Under the pieces are notes generated by a model. That model ran no database searches. It saw only the letters and a list, made by a program, of their open reading frames with translations, and was not told where the DNA came from. Of a stretch of 64,000 nt of DNA, positions 26,283 through 35,174 are shown one piece after another (positions within the stretch are counted from its first letter, which is position 1; each line of letters begins with the position of its first letter). This DNA comes from Bacillus litorisediminis (GTDB lineage Bacteria; Bacillota; Bacilli; Bacillales; JC228). Location of the stretch: the NCBI RefSeq assembly GCF_022808645.1, contig NZ_JAKZKT010000002.1, positions 1 through 64,000 on the forward strand. Reading direction: 5' to 3'. Position numbers and translations under genes: made by a program.

Positions 26283-27592
26283 AGGCGCATGATCTCATCC
26301 CGCTGATTGATCAAATAGATCCATACAAGCGGTACGGGAAAATCAAAAGGGTAATCGGCCTCTTGCTTGAATCACAGGGACCGGCAACTTCAATCGGCGA
26401 TGTTTGTTACATTTACACAGGCAGTGGAAAAAAGAAAATTCTCGCCGAGGTAATTGGATTTCGCGAAGAATATTGTGTATTAATGCCCTATAGTCCGATT
26501 CAAGAAGTCTCCCCTGGAAGCTTAGTTGAAGCATTGGGGAAGCCACTTGAAATAAAAGCGGGCGATGGACTGATTGGACAAGCAGTTGATGCACTGGGGT
26601 TCCCTTTGGATGGTTCTCCTTTACCAAAAGGTTTAGTTCCTGTCCAAACAGAAAAGCTGCCTCCGAATCCGTTGAAACGGCCAACGATTAATGAAGTAAT
26701 GCCTGTCGGTGTTAGAGCCATTGATTCTTTGCTGACAGTTGGCAAAGGGCAAAGAATAGGCATTTTTGCCGGAAGCGGTGTTGGAAAAAGCACTCTGCTT
26801 GGAATGATGGCCAAAGAAACACAGGCAGATGTTAATGTGATTGGTCTGATTGGTGAACGTGGCCGGGAAGTCAAAGAATTTATTGAAAGAGACCTCGGTG
26901 AAGATGGCCTGAAAAAATCAGTTGTCGTTGCAGCCACATCAGATCAGCCGGCATTAATGAGGATTAAGGGTGCCTTAACCGCAACCGCTATAGCCGAGCA
27001 TTTTCGCGACCAAGGACTAAGTGTCCTTCTCATGATGGATTCTGTTACAAGGGTTGCAATGGCCCAAAGGGAAATTGGCTTAGCCATTGGTGAGCCTCCC
27101 ACCACAAAGGGGTACACTCCCTCTGTTTTCGCTTTATTGCCTCGACTGCTTGAGCGGACTGGAACCAGTGAAAAAGGTTCGATTACTGCATTCTATACAG
27201 TCCTTGTTGACGGCGATGATATGAATGAACCAATTGCCGATACGGTCCGGGGAATACTAGACGGACATTTTGTGTTAGATCGCTCACTTGCCAACCAAGG
27301 TCATTTTCCAGCGATCAACATTTTAAACAGTGTGAGCCGCTTAATGAATCAGCTCGTAAGTCAGGAGCATCTCAAAGCAGCTGAGAGACTTCGCGAAATG
27401 TATAGCAAATATCTTCAATCGGAAGATTTAATTCAAATCGGTGCCTATAAAAAAGGAGCTTCCCGAGAAATTGATGAAGCGATTCGGCTTTATCCTAAAA
27501 TAAAAGATTTTTTGAAACAAAAAACAAACGAAAGAAGCAGCTTTGAAGAAAGTATTCAGCTTCTCAAACTAGTAATGGAGGAGGGCATGTAA
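26279..27592 (+). CDS. fliI: Flagellum-specific export ATPase FliI
   Basis: The hexameric ATPase of the flagellar type III export system, related to the F1 beta subunit. The 437-residue protein has Walker A GIFAGSGVGKSTLLG near residue 161, ERGREVKEFIE, Walker B VLLMMDSVTR, and the GEPPTTKGYTPSVF loop. The TTG start overlaps the fliH stop (TTGA), giving strict translational coupling. fliJ follows after one base. Confidence 0.98.
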   Translation: MKAHDLIPLIDQIDPYKRYGKIKRVIGLLLESQGPATSIGDVCYIYTGSGKKKILAEVIGFREEYCVLMPYSPIQEVSPGSLVEALGKPLEIKAGDGLIGQAVDALGFPLDGSPLPKGLVPVQTEKLPPNPLKRPTINEVMPVGVRAIDSLLTVGKGQRIGIFAGSGVGKSTLLGMMAKETQADVNVIGLIGERGREVKEFIERDLGEDGLKKSVVVAATSDQPALMRIKGALTATAIAEHFRDQGLSVLLMMDSVTRVAMAQREIGLAIGEPPTTKGYTPSVFALLPRLLERTGTSEKGSITAFYTVLVDGDDMNEPIADTVRGILDGHFVLDRSLANQGHFPAINILNSVSRLMNQLVSQEHLKAAERLREMYSKYLQSEDLIQIGAYKKGASREIDEAIRLYPKIKDFLKQKTNERSSFEESIQLLKLVMEEGM

Positions 27593-27593
27593 A

Positions 27594-28043
27594 ATGAATT
27601 ACACATTTCGTTATGAGTCCCTGCTCTCGATTAAGGAAAAAGAAAAAGATCAGGCAATAAACGACTATCAAGCTTCTATTACCCAGTTTGAACAAGTTGC
27701 AAACCAGCTTTATGAATTATTAAAGAAAAAAGAAGAACTTGAAGCAAATCAAGAGCTTGCCTTATCCACAACCGGGTTAAGTGTACTCGAGATCAAGCAG
27801 CTGCAGCAGTATCGAAAGAACCTTGAAGAAACCATTTCAATGGTGCAGAAAAAGGTGTCTCAAGCAAGGCAAACGATGCAAATTAAGCAATTCGAATTAC
27901 AAAAAAGTGATATTGAAGTAAAAAAATTCTCTAAATTAAGAGAACGGGATTTTTTACAGTTTCAGCTTCTTGCAAAGCAAGAAGAAGCAAAGGGAATGGA
28001 TGAGGCAGCCATCAGACAATATACGAATCTAAAATTTAGGTGA
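27594..28043 (+). CDS. fliJ: Flagellar export chaperone FliJ
   Basis: FliJ is the coiled-coil stalk of the export ATPase. The 149-residue protein begins YTFRYESLLSIKEKEKDQA, a typical FliJ start, and is almost entirely helical coiled coil without membrane segments. GGAGGAG at the end of fliI serves as its ribosome site. It ends just before ylxF. Confidence 0.93.
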   Translation: MNYTFRYESLLSIKEKEKDQAINDYQASITQFEQVANQLYELLKKKEELEANQELALSTTGLSVLEIKQLQQYRKNLEETISMVQKKVSQARQTMQIKQFELQKSDIEVKKFSKLRERDFLQFQLLAKQEEAKGMDEAAIRQYTNLKFR

Positions 28044-28048
28044 GGCTA

Positions 28049-28642
28049 ATGGAAAAAGCAATTGAAAAAAATCATAATGAAAAAACTAGCTCCATAGGAA
28101 AACGATTCGTATTATGGGTTGCCCTGCCACTGTTGCTCGTTCTGATTATTGTACTGGCAGTCTTAAGTTTTTCAGGTATTAATGTTTTTGAAAAGGCAGA
28201 AGAATTTGGTCTTAAGATTCCATTTATATCAGGACAAACGGAAGAAACCGAAAATAGGATTGATTCAAGCGAGCTTGTCGCCTTGCAGGGTCAAATAAAG
28301 GATCGGGAATCGCAAATTGAACAACTCGAAAACACCATTATTGAAAAAGATCAATCAATCGCCGAGCTACAGCAAGAAATTGACCAGCAGTCCCTTATAA
28401 TCGAGGAACTTAGGGAAGTTCAAGCAGACAATAAACGCGAATTTAATGAAGTAGTAGCAACCTTTGAATCGATGTCATCGAAAAATGCGGCTCCTATTTT
28501 AATCGAAATGGATGAGTTTGTAGCCCTGCAAATTTTAGCGCGGGTCGATGAAGAAACACTCGCTTCTATCCTGGAAAATATGCCGCCAGCAGATGCAGCA
28601 CGTTTTGCGCAAAGCTTAACGGTATTTATTCCAAATGAATAA
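28049..28642 (+). CDS. ylxF: YlxF, MotE-like membrane coiled-coil protein
   Basis: A 197-residue YlxF protein of the fla/che operon. A membrane segment lies at about residues 13-37 (LWVALPLLLVLIIVLAVLSF), then a coiled coil (about 70-125). The C-terminal MgtE-N-like domain (VALQILARVDEETLASILENMPPADAARF) follows here in part: ILARVDEETLASILENM. MotE proteins with this layout chaperone the MotC stator protein in alphaproteobacteria; the role in Bacillus is unclear. ATG 28049 is chosen because AGGTGAGG precedes it; a GTG at 28040 lies inside that site. Confidence 0.85.
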   Translation: MEKAIEKNHNEKTSSIGKRFVLWVALPLLLVLIIVLAVLSFSGINVFEKAEEFGLKIPFISGQTEETENRIDSSELVALQGQIKDRESQIEQLENTIIEKDQSIAELQQEIDQQSLIIEELREVQADNKREFNEVVATFESMSSKNAAPILIEMDEFVALQILARVDEETLASILENMPPADAARFAQSLTVFIPNE

Positions 28643-28675
28643 AAGTAATACTCTTTGAAAGGAGGTGAAAAATAG

Positions 28676-29947
28676 TTGAATGTAGCGAGTATCCAAACAT
28701 CGGTTCAGCTGTCCCAACCTGCATCTCATCCAAGTAAGCCGGGAAAAACAAAGGAATTCGCGGCGTTCCTGCAAGCAGCGACAAAAGAAAGCACGAACCT
28801 ACATAGCGAAACTGCAAATGACGAGCCAATCTCACAACAAGACATAAAGGATTTACTTGTCTTGTTATCACTTGAGCCCGGTACAGACAATAAAAGCATC
28901 TTAGACTGGTTGAATGGCAGTCAGGATGCAGCATTACAGCTAGAATCCTTCCTGTTTGCAAAGGAAGAAGATATTCCATTTGAGTTGTTTGCTTTTTTGC
29001 AGAATGTGACATCCATGAGCCGTGATGATTTATTAAGCTTTTTATCCGCACAAACCAGACAAATGGACATGGAACAAGTAACATCCTTTGAAAATTGGGC
29101 AAATATTGCAGGTTTAATAGAAACAAGTCTATCAAAGAGTGAAGTACCAAATCAGGCTACTTTAAAATTACTAGAAATACTGAAAGCTGTTGAACTAGCC
29201 GGAAGCCGTTTATCTCTCCCAGCAAATGAAGCTGCTGCGCTAGAACAATTGCAGCAATCATTAGGCAAAATCAGGGTAAATCTAAATCATTTTTTGAATC
29301 AGTCCCAAAAGCAACCATTTTATGATCGAATTCTAGAAACTTTCCGGACCATAAATAAAACGGGCAATGAGCAAATGAGTGAAAAACTTTCACTATCCCT
29401 GACTGAAAAACAAGCTGTAATTTCGGGAATGAATGAAACTTCTACTAAAACATTCGAAGGCAACTTGTCTTTTATGACGCAAATTAAACAACCAATTGTT
29501 ACTAATAGTCAAATTAATGCAAAGCCAGTTACTTTTGAGCAATTTACAGAAATACTCTCAAAGCTGATGCAAAAAGGCAGTTTCTCTGATCTAAACGGAA
29601 CGCAAAAGCTATTAGTGAAATTACATCCGGAACATCTCGGCTCTCTCAGAATTGAACTGATCAGACAGGATGGAGTTTTAACCGCTAAGCTTTTAACCTC
29701 AACTCAAGCTGCGAAGGAACTGATAGAATCTCAGCTTCATGGATTTAGAAATGCTCTCGGAACATCCGTACAAATCGATAAGATCGAGGTAATAGAAAAC
29801 TATACACAACAACAGGAACGTTCTTTCTATAACAAGGAACAACAACACCAGCAATCCCAACACCAACAGAACCAACAAAAAAATAACAGTCAGTCAGAAA
29901 CTGAACAGATACAGTTTCACGATGTGTTATTTGAATTAATAGTATAG
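28676..29947 (+). CDS. fliK: Flagellar hook-length control protein FliK
   Basis: FliK measures hook length and switches export specificity through FlhB. The 423-residue protein has a low-complexity, mostly helical N-terminal region and the conserved C-terminal domain (LVKLHPEHLGSLRIELI, about residues 318-380). It ends in a Gln/His/Asn-rich tail (about 388-412). TTG 28676 is set by a perfect AAAGGAGGTGA about 7 bp upstream. A FliK-like paralogue, ylqG, lies 20 kb upstream. Confidence 0.93.
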   Translation: MNVASIQTSVQLSQPASHPSKPGKTKEFAAFLQAATKESTNLHSETANDEPISQQDIKDLLVLLSLEPGTDNKSILDWLNGSQDAALQLESFLFAKEEDIPFELFAFLQNVTSMSRDDLLSFLSAQTRQMDMEQVTSFENWANIAGLIETSLSKSEVPNQATLKLLEILKAVELAGSRLSLPANEAAALEQLQQSLGKIRVNLNHFLNQSQKQPFYDRILETFRTINKTGNEQMSEKLSLSLTEKQAVISGMNETSTKTFEGNLSFMTQIKQPIVTNSQINAKPVTFEQFTEILSKLMQKGSFSDLNGTQKLLVKLHPEHLGSLRIELIRQDGVLTAKLLTSTQAAKELIESQLHGFRNALGTSVQIDKIEVIENYTQQQERSFYNKEQQHQQSQHQQNQQKNNSQSETEQIQFHDVLFELIV

Positions 29948-29959
29948 GCAGGTGACAAG

Positions 29960-30595
29960 ATGACAAACACAATCCATCCCTCATTGCTTTTATCTTCGGT
30001 GCAGTCAGAAAGAGAAGTAAAAGATGGAGGCAGTCTTGGCAAAGACGAATTTTTACAGATACTAATCACACAACTGCAAAACCAAGATCCTACGAACCCG
30101 ATGGAAGACAAGGACTTCATCGCTCAAATGGCAACCTTTTCAAGTCTTGAACAAATGATGAACCTTTCCAATTCATTTGACAAATTTGTGCAGCAAGAAC
30201 TGTCTTCATCTCTATTAAACTATCAGCAGTTGATTGGAAAGGATGTTTCTTATGTGCAAATCGTAGAAGGTGATGAAGGCCCCCAAGTTGTAGAGGGAAC
30301 GGGAAAGGTAAAAGGCATCGAATTTCTTGAAGGACAAATTTTTTTGAACTTGGAAGATGGAACGACTATTACACCAGGTGATTTAATCGAGATTAACCAA
30401 TTTACAAGTACACAATCCATTGTTGATGCAAGTCATATGATTGGTTTAACTGTAACTTGGCAAGATGAAGCGGGTACTGAAAAGACATCATTGATTGAAG
30501 CAGTTTCCTATAAAAATGGTGAAGTTTTGTTTTTGACGGCTGACGAGAATAGTATCAAACAAGAACAAATTGTCAAAGTACAGCAAGGAGAATAA
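29960..30595 (+). CDS. flgD: Flagellar hook capping protein FlgD
   Basis: FlgD caps the growing hook and is later removed. The 211-residue protein has the FlgD N-terminal motif (LGKDEFLQILITQLQNQDPTNPMEDKDFIAQMATFSS, key part QLQNQDPTNPMEDKDF at residues 36-51) and a C-terminal beta-rich domain. AGGCAGGTGA precedes the ATG. The next gene begins 6 bp after the stop. Confidence 0.95.
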   Translation: MTNTIHPSLLLSSVQSEREVKDGGSLGKDEFLQILITQLQNQDPTNPMEDKDFIAQMATFSSLEQMMNLSNSFDKFVQQELSSSLLNYQQLIGKDVSYVQIVEGDEGPQVVEGTGKVKGIEFLEGQIFLNLEDGTTITPGDLIEINQFTSTQSIVDASHMIGLTVTWQDEAGTEKTSLIEAVSYKNGEVLFLTADENSIKQEQIVKVQQGE

Positions 30596-30601
30596 GGATC
30601 A

Positions 30602-30988
30602 ATGAAACCATTCTATATCTCCAATTTGCATAAGCTGCCAATCGTTCAACCAAATCAAACAAAAATACAGCCAAGCCAAGCCCAAGGAAGCTCCTTTTCA
30701 AGTCATTTACAGGATGCAATCCAACAGAAATCATGCTTAAAGATGAGTAAACATGCGATGGATCGAATGAATGAAAGAGGAATCAGGCTCGATGAATCAA
30801 GCTGGTCTAAACTACAAAGCAAAGTGCTAGAGGCAAAACAACTTGGGTTAAGAGAGTCTCTCGTTTTGATGAAAGATTCAGCTTTTATAGTGAGTGCCAA
30901 TAACCAAACGATTATAACAGCGATGTCACGAAAAGAAGCCAATGAACAAATCTTTACCAATATCACAGGAACTATTGTCTTGGAATAA
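30602..30988 (+). CDS. Flagellar operon protein, TIGR02530 family
   Basis: A 128-residue protein of the TIGR02530 flagellar-operon family, found between flgD and flgE in many Firmicutes; function unknown. The first 45 residues are polar and probably disordered. The conserved part starts at about residue 50 (MSKHAMDRMNERGIRLDES), then LVLMKDSAFIVSA and a terminal IFTNITGTIVL. No membrane segment or signal peptide. Position next to the hook cap and hook genes suggests a role in hook assembly or export. Confidence 0.88.
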   Translation: MKPFYISNLHKLPIVQPNQTKIQPSQAQGSSFSSHLQDAIQQKSCLKMSKHAMDRMNERGIRLDESSWSKLQSKVLEAKQLGLRESLVLMKDSAFIVSANNQTIITAMSRKEANEQIFTNITGTIVLE

Positions 30989-31065
30989 GCCTGGACCGAT
31001 TAGCGGAGGGCTTGATGCTGCTGACTGACAGACGCAGCTATTAATAAAAGAGAGGAGAATGAAGC

Positions 31066-32268
31066 ATGCTTCGTTCGATGTATTCAGGAATTAGCGGATT
31101 AAAGAATTTTCAAACCAAGCTAGATGTAATCGGAAATAACATTGCTAACGTAAACACATACGGCTTCAAAAAAGGAAGAGTTACCTTTAAAGACACAATG
31201 AACCAAACGATGGCAGGTGCCACAGCTGCCCAAGGAAATATGGGCGGAAAAAACCCAATGCAGGTTGGTTTAGGTGCAACCTTAAGCTCAATCGATACGA
31301 TTGATACACAAGGAAGCTTACAAACAACAGGCAGATCACTCGATTTAGCAATAAACGGAGACGGGTACTTTGTCGTCGCTCAAGGAGAATCGTTATTCTA
31401 CACCCGTGCCGGTAATTTCTATCTGGATGATGAAGGAACCCTTGTGACGGCTGATGGATATAAAGTGCAATCGTATCAAAACGGTGTGCTTAATGACATT
31501 ATGATCAACGTCAATGCAGCGGTTCCGGCTAGAGAAACAACTGAGGTGGTATTAACTGGTAACTTGCCAAATGATGCTGTAGGAACGCAAAGTATTACTC
31601 AACAAATTAAAGTCGTCGATCAAAATGGTGTTGCACATACACTAGATGTAGAAATCTCACCAATTGATTCAGATAGCTGGAAGGTCACACTTGTTAATAA
31701 TAATGCCACTCCGGCTGATTCCACAGCTATCCAAATAAATTTTGCTGCAAATGGAACAGCATCTGCTTCCTATCTCGAAGGTGGTGTTGCTAGTTTAGAT
31801 CAAGCATTTAATGCGATTGGAATTACAATTAGTGGTTCCACCCTTGATTTAGGTAATCTTACCAACGACCCAGGCGCGATCACTGCAATGGCAACGGCAG
31901 ATGGTAACTCAGCTGGGTCTCTGGAGAGCTTTAACATCGGCGGTTACGGTGAAATCAATGGAGTTTACTCCAATGGACTTGTTGTAAACCTTGGTCAATT
32001 AGCTTTAGCAAAATTTAGTAATCCATCAGGTCTTGAGAAGGCTGGAAACAATCTCTTCCGTGAAAGTGTAAACTCAGGCCGTCCTAATAATGGGGTGCCT
32101 GGTGAAGGTTTCGGAACGATTGCTTCAAGCAATTTAGAAATGTCCAACGTTGATCTTTCAGAAGAGTTTACGGAAATGATTGTGGCGCAACGCGGATTCC
32201 AAGCCAATACAAGAATTATTACCACATCTGATGAGATCCTCCAAGAACTCGTAAACTTAAAACGGTAG
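31066..32268 (+). CDS. flgE: Flagellar hook protein FlgE
   Basis: FlgE forms the hook that joins rod and filament. The 400-residue protein has the conserved N-terminal helix region (YSGISGLKNFQTKLDVIGN), the SLDLAINGDGYFVV motif, and the C-terminal FTEMIVAQRGFQANTRII helix. It is far longer than the 264-residue hook protein of B. subtilis; the extra length lies in the middle (about 150-290), which would form surface domains D1-D2. An AGAGGAG site sets the start. The upstream gap has a small GCTGC/GCAGC stem. Confidence 0.94.
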   Translation: MLRSMYSGISGLKNFQTKLDVIGNNIANVNTYGFKKGRVTFKDTMNQTMAGATAAQGNMGGKNPMQVGLGATLSSIDTIDTQGSLQTTGRSLDLAINGDGYFVVAQGESLFYTRAGNFYLDDEGTLVTADGYKVQSYQNGVLNDIMINVNAAVPARETTEVVLTGNLPNDAVGTQSITQQIKVVDQNGVAHTLDVEISPIDSDSWKVTLVNNNATPADSTAIQINFAANGTASASYLEGGVASLDQAFNAIGITISGSTLDLGNLTNDPGAITAMATADGNSAGSLESFNIGGYGEINGVYSNGLVVNLGQLALAKFSNPSGLEKAGNNLFRESVNSGRPNNGVPGEGFGTIASSNLEMSNVDLSEEFTEMIVAQRGFQANTRIITTSDEILQELVNLKR

Positions 32269-32279
32269 TGAAAGGGGGA

Positions 32280-32309
32280 GGAGGTCGGCACCTTTTTAAA
32301 CCGGCCTCC
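32280..32309 (+). promoter_or_regulatory. Hairpin between Shine-Dalgarno and flbD start
   Basis: A 9-bp stem GGAGGTCGG (32280-32288) with CCGGCCTCC (32301-32309), one G-U pair, loop of 12 nt. No T run follows. AAAGGGGGA lies directly before the stem and the flbD GTG is 9 nt after it, so folding would bring the ribosome site to normal spacing. Confidence 0.6.
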
Positions 32310-32317
32310 GCTATTTC

Positions 32318-32536
32318 GTGATTACACTGACAAAATTAAATGGAAAAGAATTTTCTCTGCATGCTGTGTATATTGAGACGATTGAAGCCTTTCCGGATTG
32401 CACCATTACTCTTACGAATGGAAATAAATTTGTAGTGAAAGAGTCTGTCGAGGAAGTGGTGAAGCGGGTGGAGGCCTTTTATAGACGGATCGGTTTATTC
32501 CGTGGCATGGGACAGGGAGGGGAAGTTCATGAATAA
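32318..32536 (+). CDS. swrD: FlbD/SwrD family motility protein
   Basis: A 72-residue FlbD-family protein (SwrD, formerly YlzI in B. subtilis), which raises flagellar motor power for swarming. It reads ITLTKLNGKEFSLHAVYIE with a central TITLTNGNKFVV strand pair and a helical end. Start is GTG 32318; the frame has a stop at 32297 and no other normal start after it. No Shine-Dalgarno lies in the last 10 nt, since the purine-rich site is on the far side of a hairpin. It overlaps fliL by 8 bp. Confidence 0.92.
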   Translation: MITLTKLNGKEFSLHAVYIETIEAFPDCTITLTNGNKFVVKESVEEVVKRVEAFYRRIGLFRGMGQGGEVHE

Positions 32537-32957
32537 TAAATTATTAACCACATTGTTTGCGCTCTTATTAGCAATTGTTTTGGTAGGGGCTGGCGCTTTA
32601 TTAGTCCTTTTGAAGTTTGATCGGGAAGGAGAGGCCTCTACCCCTGCCACGATTGATGAGGTTTTGGAGGCATCTGTTGATATCCCTGAAATTACTACGA
32701 ATTTGTTAAGCGGGGATTTCATCCGAATTGCTTTTAAAATTCAAACAGACAGTACCGACACTAGAGAAGAATTGGAAAAACGATCTTTCCAGGTTAATAA
32801 CTTAATCATTAAAAAGCTATCCAATATGGAGGCTTCCGACTTTCAAGGAAGCCAAGGAAAAACAGACTTAGAAAATTCTCTTAAATCAGAAATCAATGAC
32901 CTTCTAACAAATGGTGAAATTGTGCAGGTGTATATAACCTCTAGTGTTCTCCAATAG
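32529..32957 (+). CDS. fliL: Flagellar basal body protein FliL
   Basis: FliL is a single-pass membrane protein around the stator that supports motor function. The 142-residue protein has a membrane segment at about residues 5-26 (LLTTLFALLLAIVLVGAGAL), a linker and the extracytoplasmic FliL domain ending in IVQVYITSSVLQ. The ATG at 32529 has GGGAGGGGAAG just before it and overlaps the end of swrD; the length matches that of B. subtilis. Confidence 0.94.
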   Translation: MNNKLLTTLFALLLAIVLVGAGALLVLLKFDREGEASTPATIDEVLEASVDIPEITTNLLSGDFIRIAFKIQTDSTDTREELEKRSFQVNNLIIKKLSNMEASDFQGSQGKTDLENSLKSEINDLLTNGEIVQVYITSSVLQ

Positions 32958-32986
32958 AAGTGGCAAGGCCGTATGGGGGTGAAAAG

Positions 32987-33985
32987 ATGTCAAGTGAAAT
33001 ACTTTCCCAAAGTGAAATAGACGCCCTCCTCTCAGCATTATCTACAGGTGAAATGGATGCAGATGAGCTGAAAAAGGAGCAAGCCGAGAAAAAGGTAAGG
33101 GTTTATGACTTTAAAAGAGCGTTACGATTTTCAAAAGACCAAATCAGAAGTCTCACGCGAGTCCATGAAAACTTTGCACGCCTGCTAACAACCTTTTTTT
33201 CGGCACAACTTAGAACCTACGTCCAAATTTCGGTGGCTTCTGCGGACCAAATTCCCTATGAGGAATTTATACGATCCATCCCCAAAATGACGATTCTGAA
33301 TGTGTACGAAGTTCCGCCTCTTGAAGGGCGAATCATTATGGAAATCAATCCAAATGTAGCGTATGCCATGGTAGATCGTGTGCTTGGCGGAAAAGGAGTA
33401 AGTTTAAACAAGGTTGACACCTTAACTGAAATTGAAACAAGAATTATGAAAAATTTGTTTGAAAGAGCGATTGAAAACCTGGCAGAAGCTTGGTCAACGA
33501 TTACTGAGATTGATCCGATTCTGACAGACTTTGAGGTAAACCCACAGTTTTTACAGATGGTTTCTCCGAATGAGACTGTTGTTGTGATTTCGCTTAACAC
33601 GGTGATTGGAGAATCAAGCGGCATGATCAATATTTGTATACCGCATGTAGTGCTGGAGCCAATTATCCCAAAGCTTTCCGTGCACTACTGGATGCAAACG
33701 GCCAAAAAAGCAATATTGCCTGAGGATATGGAATCGCTGGAAAAGAACATTAAAAAAACAGAAGTCCCGATTTCAGCGATATTAGGTTCTGCTGAAATAT
33801 CGATTGAGGATTTTCTTTCTCTTGATAAAGGCGATGTCATTCAACTAAATCAGAAGATCGATGAACCTTTGCTTGTAAAAGTAGAAGGAATTCCGAAATT
33901 TATCGCACAGCCTGGTAATTATCATCAAAAAATTGCAGTTCAAATTTTAGACACCTACAAAGGGGGAGATGAAGATGATGAGTGA
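32987..33985 (+). CDS. fliM: Flagellar motor switch protein FliM
   Basis: FliM forms the C-ring wall and receives CheY-P. The 332-residue protein has the N-terminal CheY-binding motif (LSQSEIDALLSAL), the CheC-like middle domain with the GGxG-type GGKG loop, and a C-terminal SpoA domain (about 255-325). ATG 32987 is chosen because GGGGGTGAA precedes it and the length equals that of B. subtilis FliM. It overlaps fliY by 8 bp. Confidence 0.97.
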   Translation: MSSEILSQSEIDALLSALSTGEMDADELKKEQAEKKVRVYDFKRALRFSKDQIRSLTRVHENFARLLTTFFSAQLRTYVQISVASADQIPYEEFIRSIPKMTILNVYEVPPLEGRIIMEINPNVAYAMVDRVLGGKGVSLNKVDTLTEIETRIMKNLFERAIENLAEAWSTITEIDPILTDFEVNPQFLQMVSPNETVVVISLNTVIGESSGMINICIPHVVLEPIIPKLSVHYWMQTAKKAILPEDMESLEKNIKKTEVPISAILGSAEISIEDFLSLDKGDVIQLNQKIDEPLLVKVEGIPKFIAQPGNYHQKIAVQILDTYKGGDEDDE

Positions 33986-35141
33986 TGGCATGCTCTCTCA
34001 AGACGAAATCGATGCTCTGCTCAGGGGATCGAGCATAAATGACACAAATGATGACACAACAGATCCAGTTCTTGATGTAAAGGATTATTTTAGCGAGATG
34101 GAACTAGATGCCTTAGGAGAAATAGGAAATATATCCTTTGGAAGCTCTGCTACTGCGCTATCGACTCTCTTAAATCAGAAGGTAGAAATTACAACTCCGT
34201 CTGTCAGTTTAGTAGAGAAAAGGAGGTTATCTGAAGAGTTTCCTCATCCCTATGTGGCGATTGAAGTGCAATACACAGATGGTTTTACAGGATCGAACCT
34301 GCTTGTGATTAAGCAACAAGATGCGGCTGTAATTGCTGACCTTATGCTTGGGGGAGAGGGCAAACCGGAAAATACTGATTTAGGTGAAATTCAGATTAGT
34401 GCCGTCCAGGAAGCGATGAATCAAATGATGGGATCCGCTGCAACATCGATGTCAACTGTTTTTAGCAAACGAATTGATATTTCTCCTCCTGTTGTTGAAT
34501 TGTTAGATGTTCCGCAAGGAGAAGGAACAGAGAAAATTCCAATTGATAACTATATTATAAAGGTCTCCTTCCGTTTAACTGTCGGTACTTTAATTGATTC
34601 CAATATTATGCAGTTACTTCCTATTGAGTTTGCTCAATCAATGGTGGAGGAGCTTTTGAGTCCAGCTGCGGGTATGGGGGCGCAGCCTGAACCGGCACAA
34701 GAGCAAAGTGACGAATTATTGCAGGAGGTGGTCCAGCCGGTGGAACCGCAATCTCTACCTAATCAGGACTCCTTATCTAGAAATCAAGGAAATCAGAATA
34801 GTCATCAAGGCGCGCTTGAGAAAAATGTTCAGCCAGCTCTATTTTCTAGTTTTGAAGAGTTTAAGCCCGCACAAGCTGAAACGAAAAATTTAAATATGCT
34901 GCTCGATATCCCTTTACAAGTTACGGTTGAATTGGGCCGGACGAAAAGATCTGTTAAGGAAATATTGGAGCTGTCTTCAGGTTCAATTTTAGAATTGGAC
35001 AAGCTTGCAGGAGAACCAATCGATATTCTAATTAATAACCGCTTAATTGCACAGGGAGAAGTTGTTGTCATTGATGAAAATTTTGGAGTTCGCGTAACAG
35101 ATATCCTTAGTCAAAGCGACCGATTAAAGAAATTACGATAA
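33978..35141 (+). CDS. fliY: Motor switch phosphatase FliY (FliN-type)
   Basis: FliY combines the C-ring FliN domain with a CheY-P phosphatase. The 387-residue protein begins with an EIDALL CheY-binding motif. It has two CheC-type active sites (ELDALGEIGNISFGSSATAL near 38-57 and SAVQEAMNQMMGSAATSM near 140), a Gln/Pro/Glu-rich linker (about 235-285), and a C-terminal SpoA/FliN domain (about 300-380). In-frame ATGs at 33969 and 33975 are possible; 33978 has the best spacing from AGGGGGAG. Confidence 0.95.
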   Translation: MSDGMLSQDEIDALLRGSSINDTNDDTTDPVLDVKDYFSEMELDALGEIGNISFGSSATALSTLLNQKVEITTPSVSLVEKRRLSEEFPHPYVAIEVQYTDGFTGSNLLVIKQQDAAVIADLMLGGEGKPENTDLGEIQISAVQEAMNQMMGSAATSMSTVFSKRIDISPPVVELLDVPQGEGTEKIPIDNYIIKVSFRLTVGTLIDSNIMQLLPIEFAQSMVEELLSPAAGMGAQPEPAQEQSDELLQEVVQPVEPQSLPNQDSLSRNQGNQNSHQGALEKNVQPALFSSFEEFKPAQAETKNLNMLLDIPLQVTVELGRTKRSVKEILELSSGSILELDKLAGEPIDILINNRLIAQGEVVVIDENFGVRVTDILSQSDRLKKLR

Positions 35142-35174
35142 TACTATTCCACTAAAGCCTAGGAGGTTACGAAT

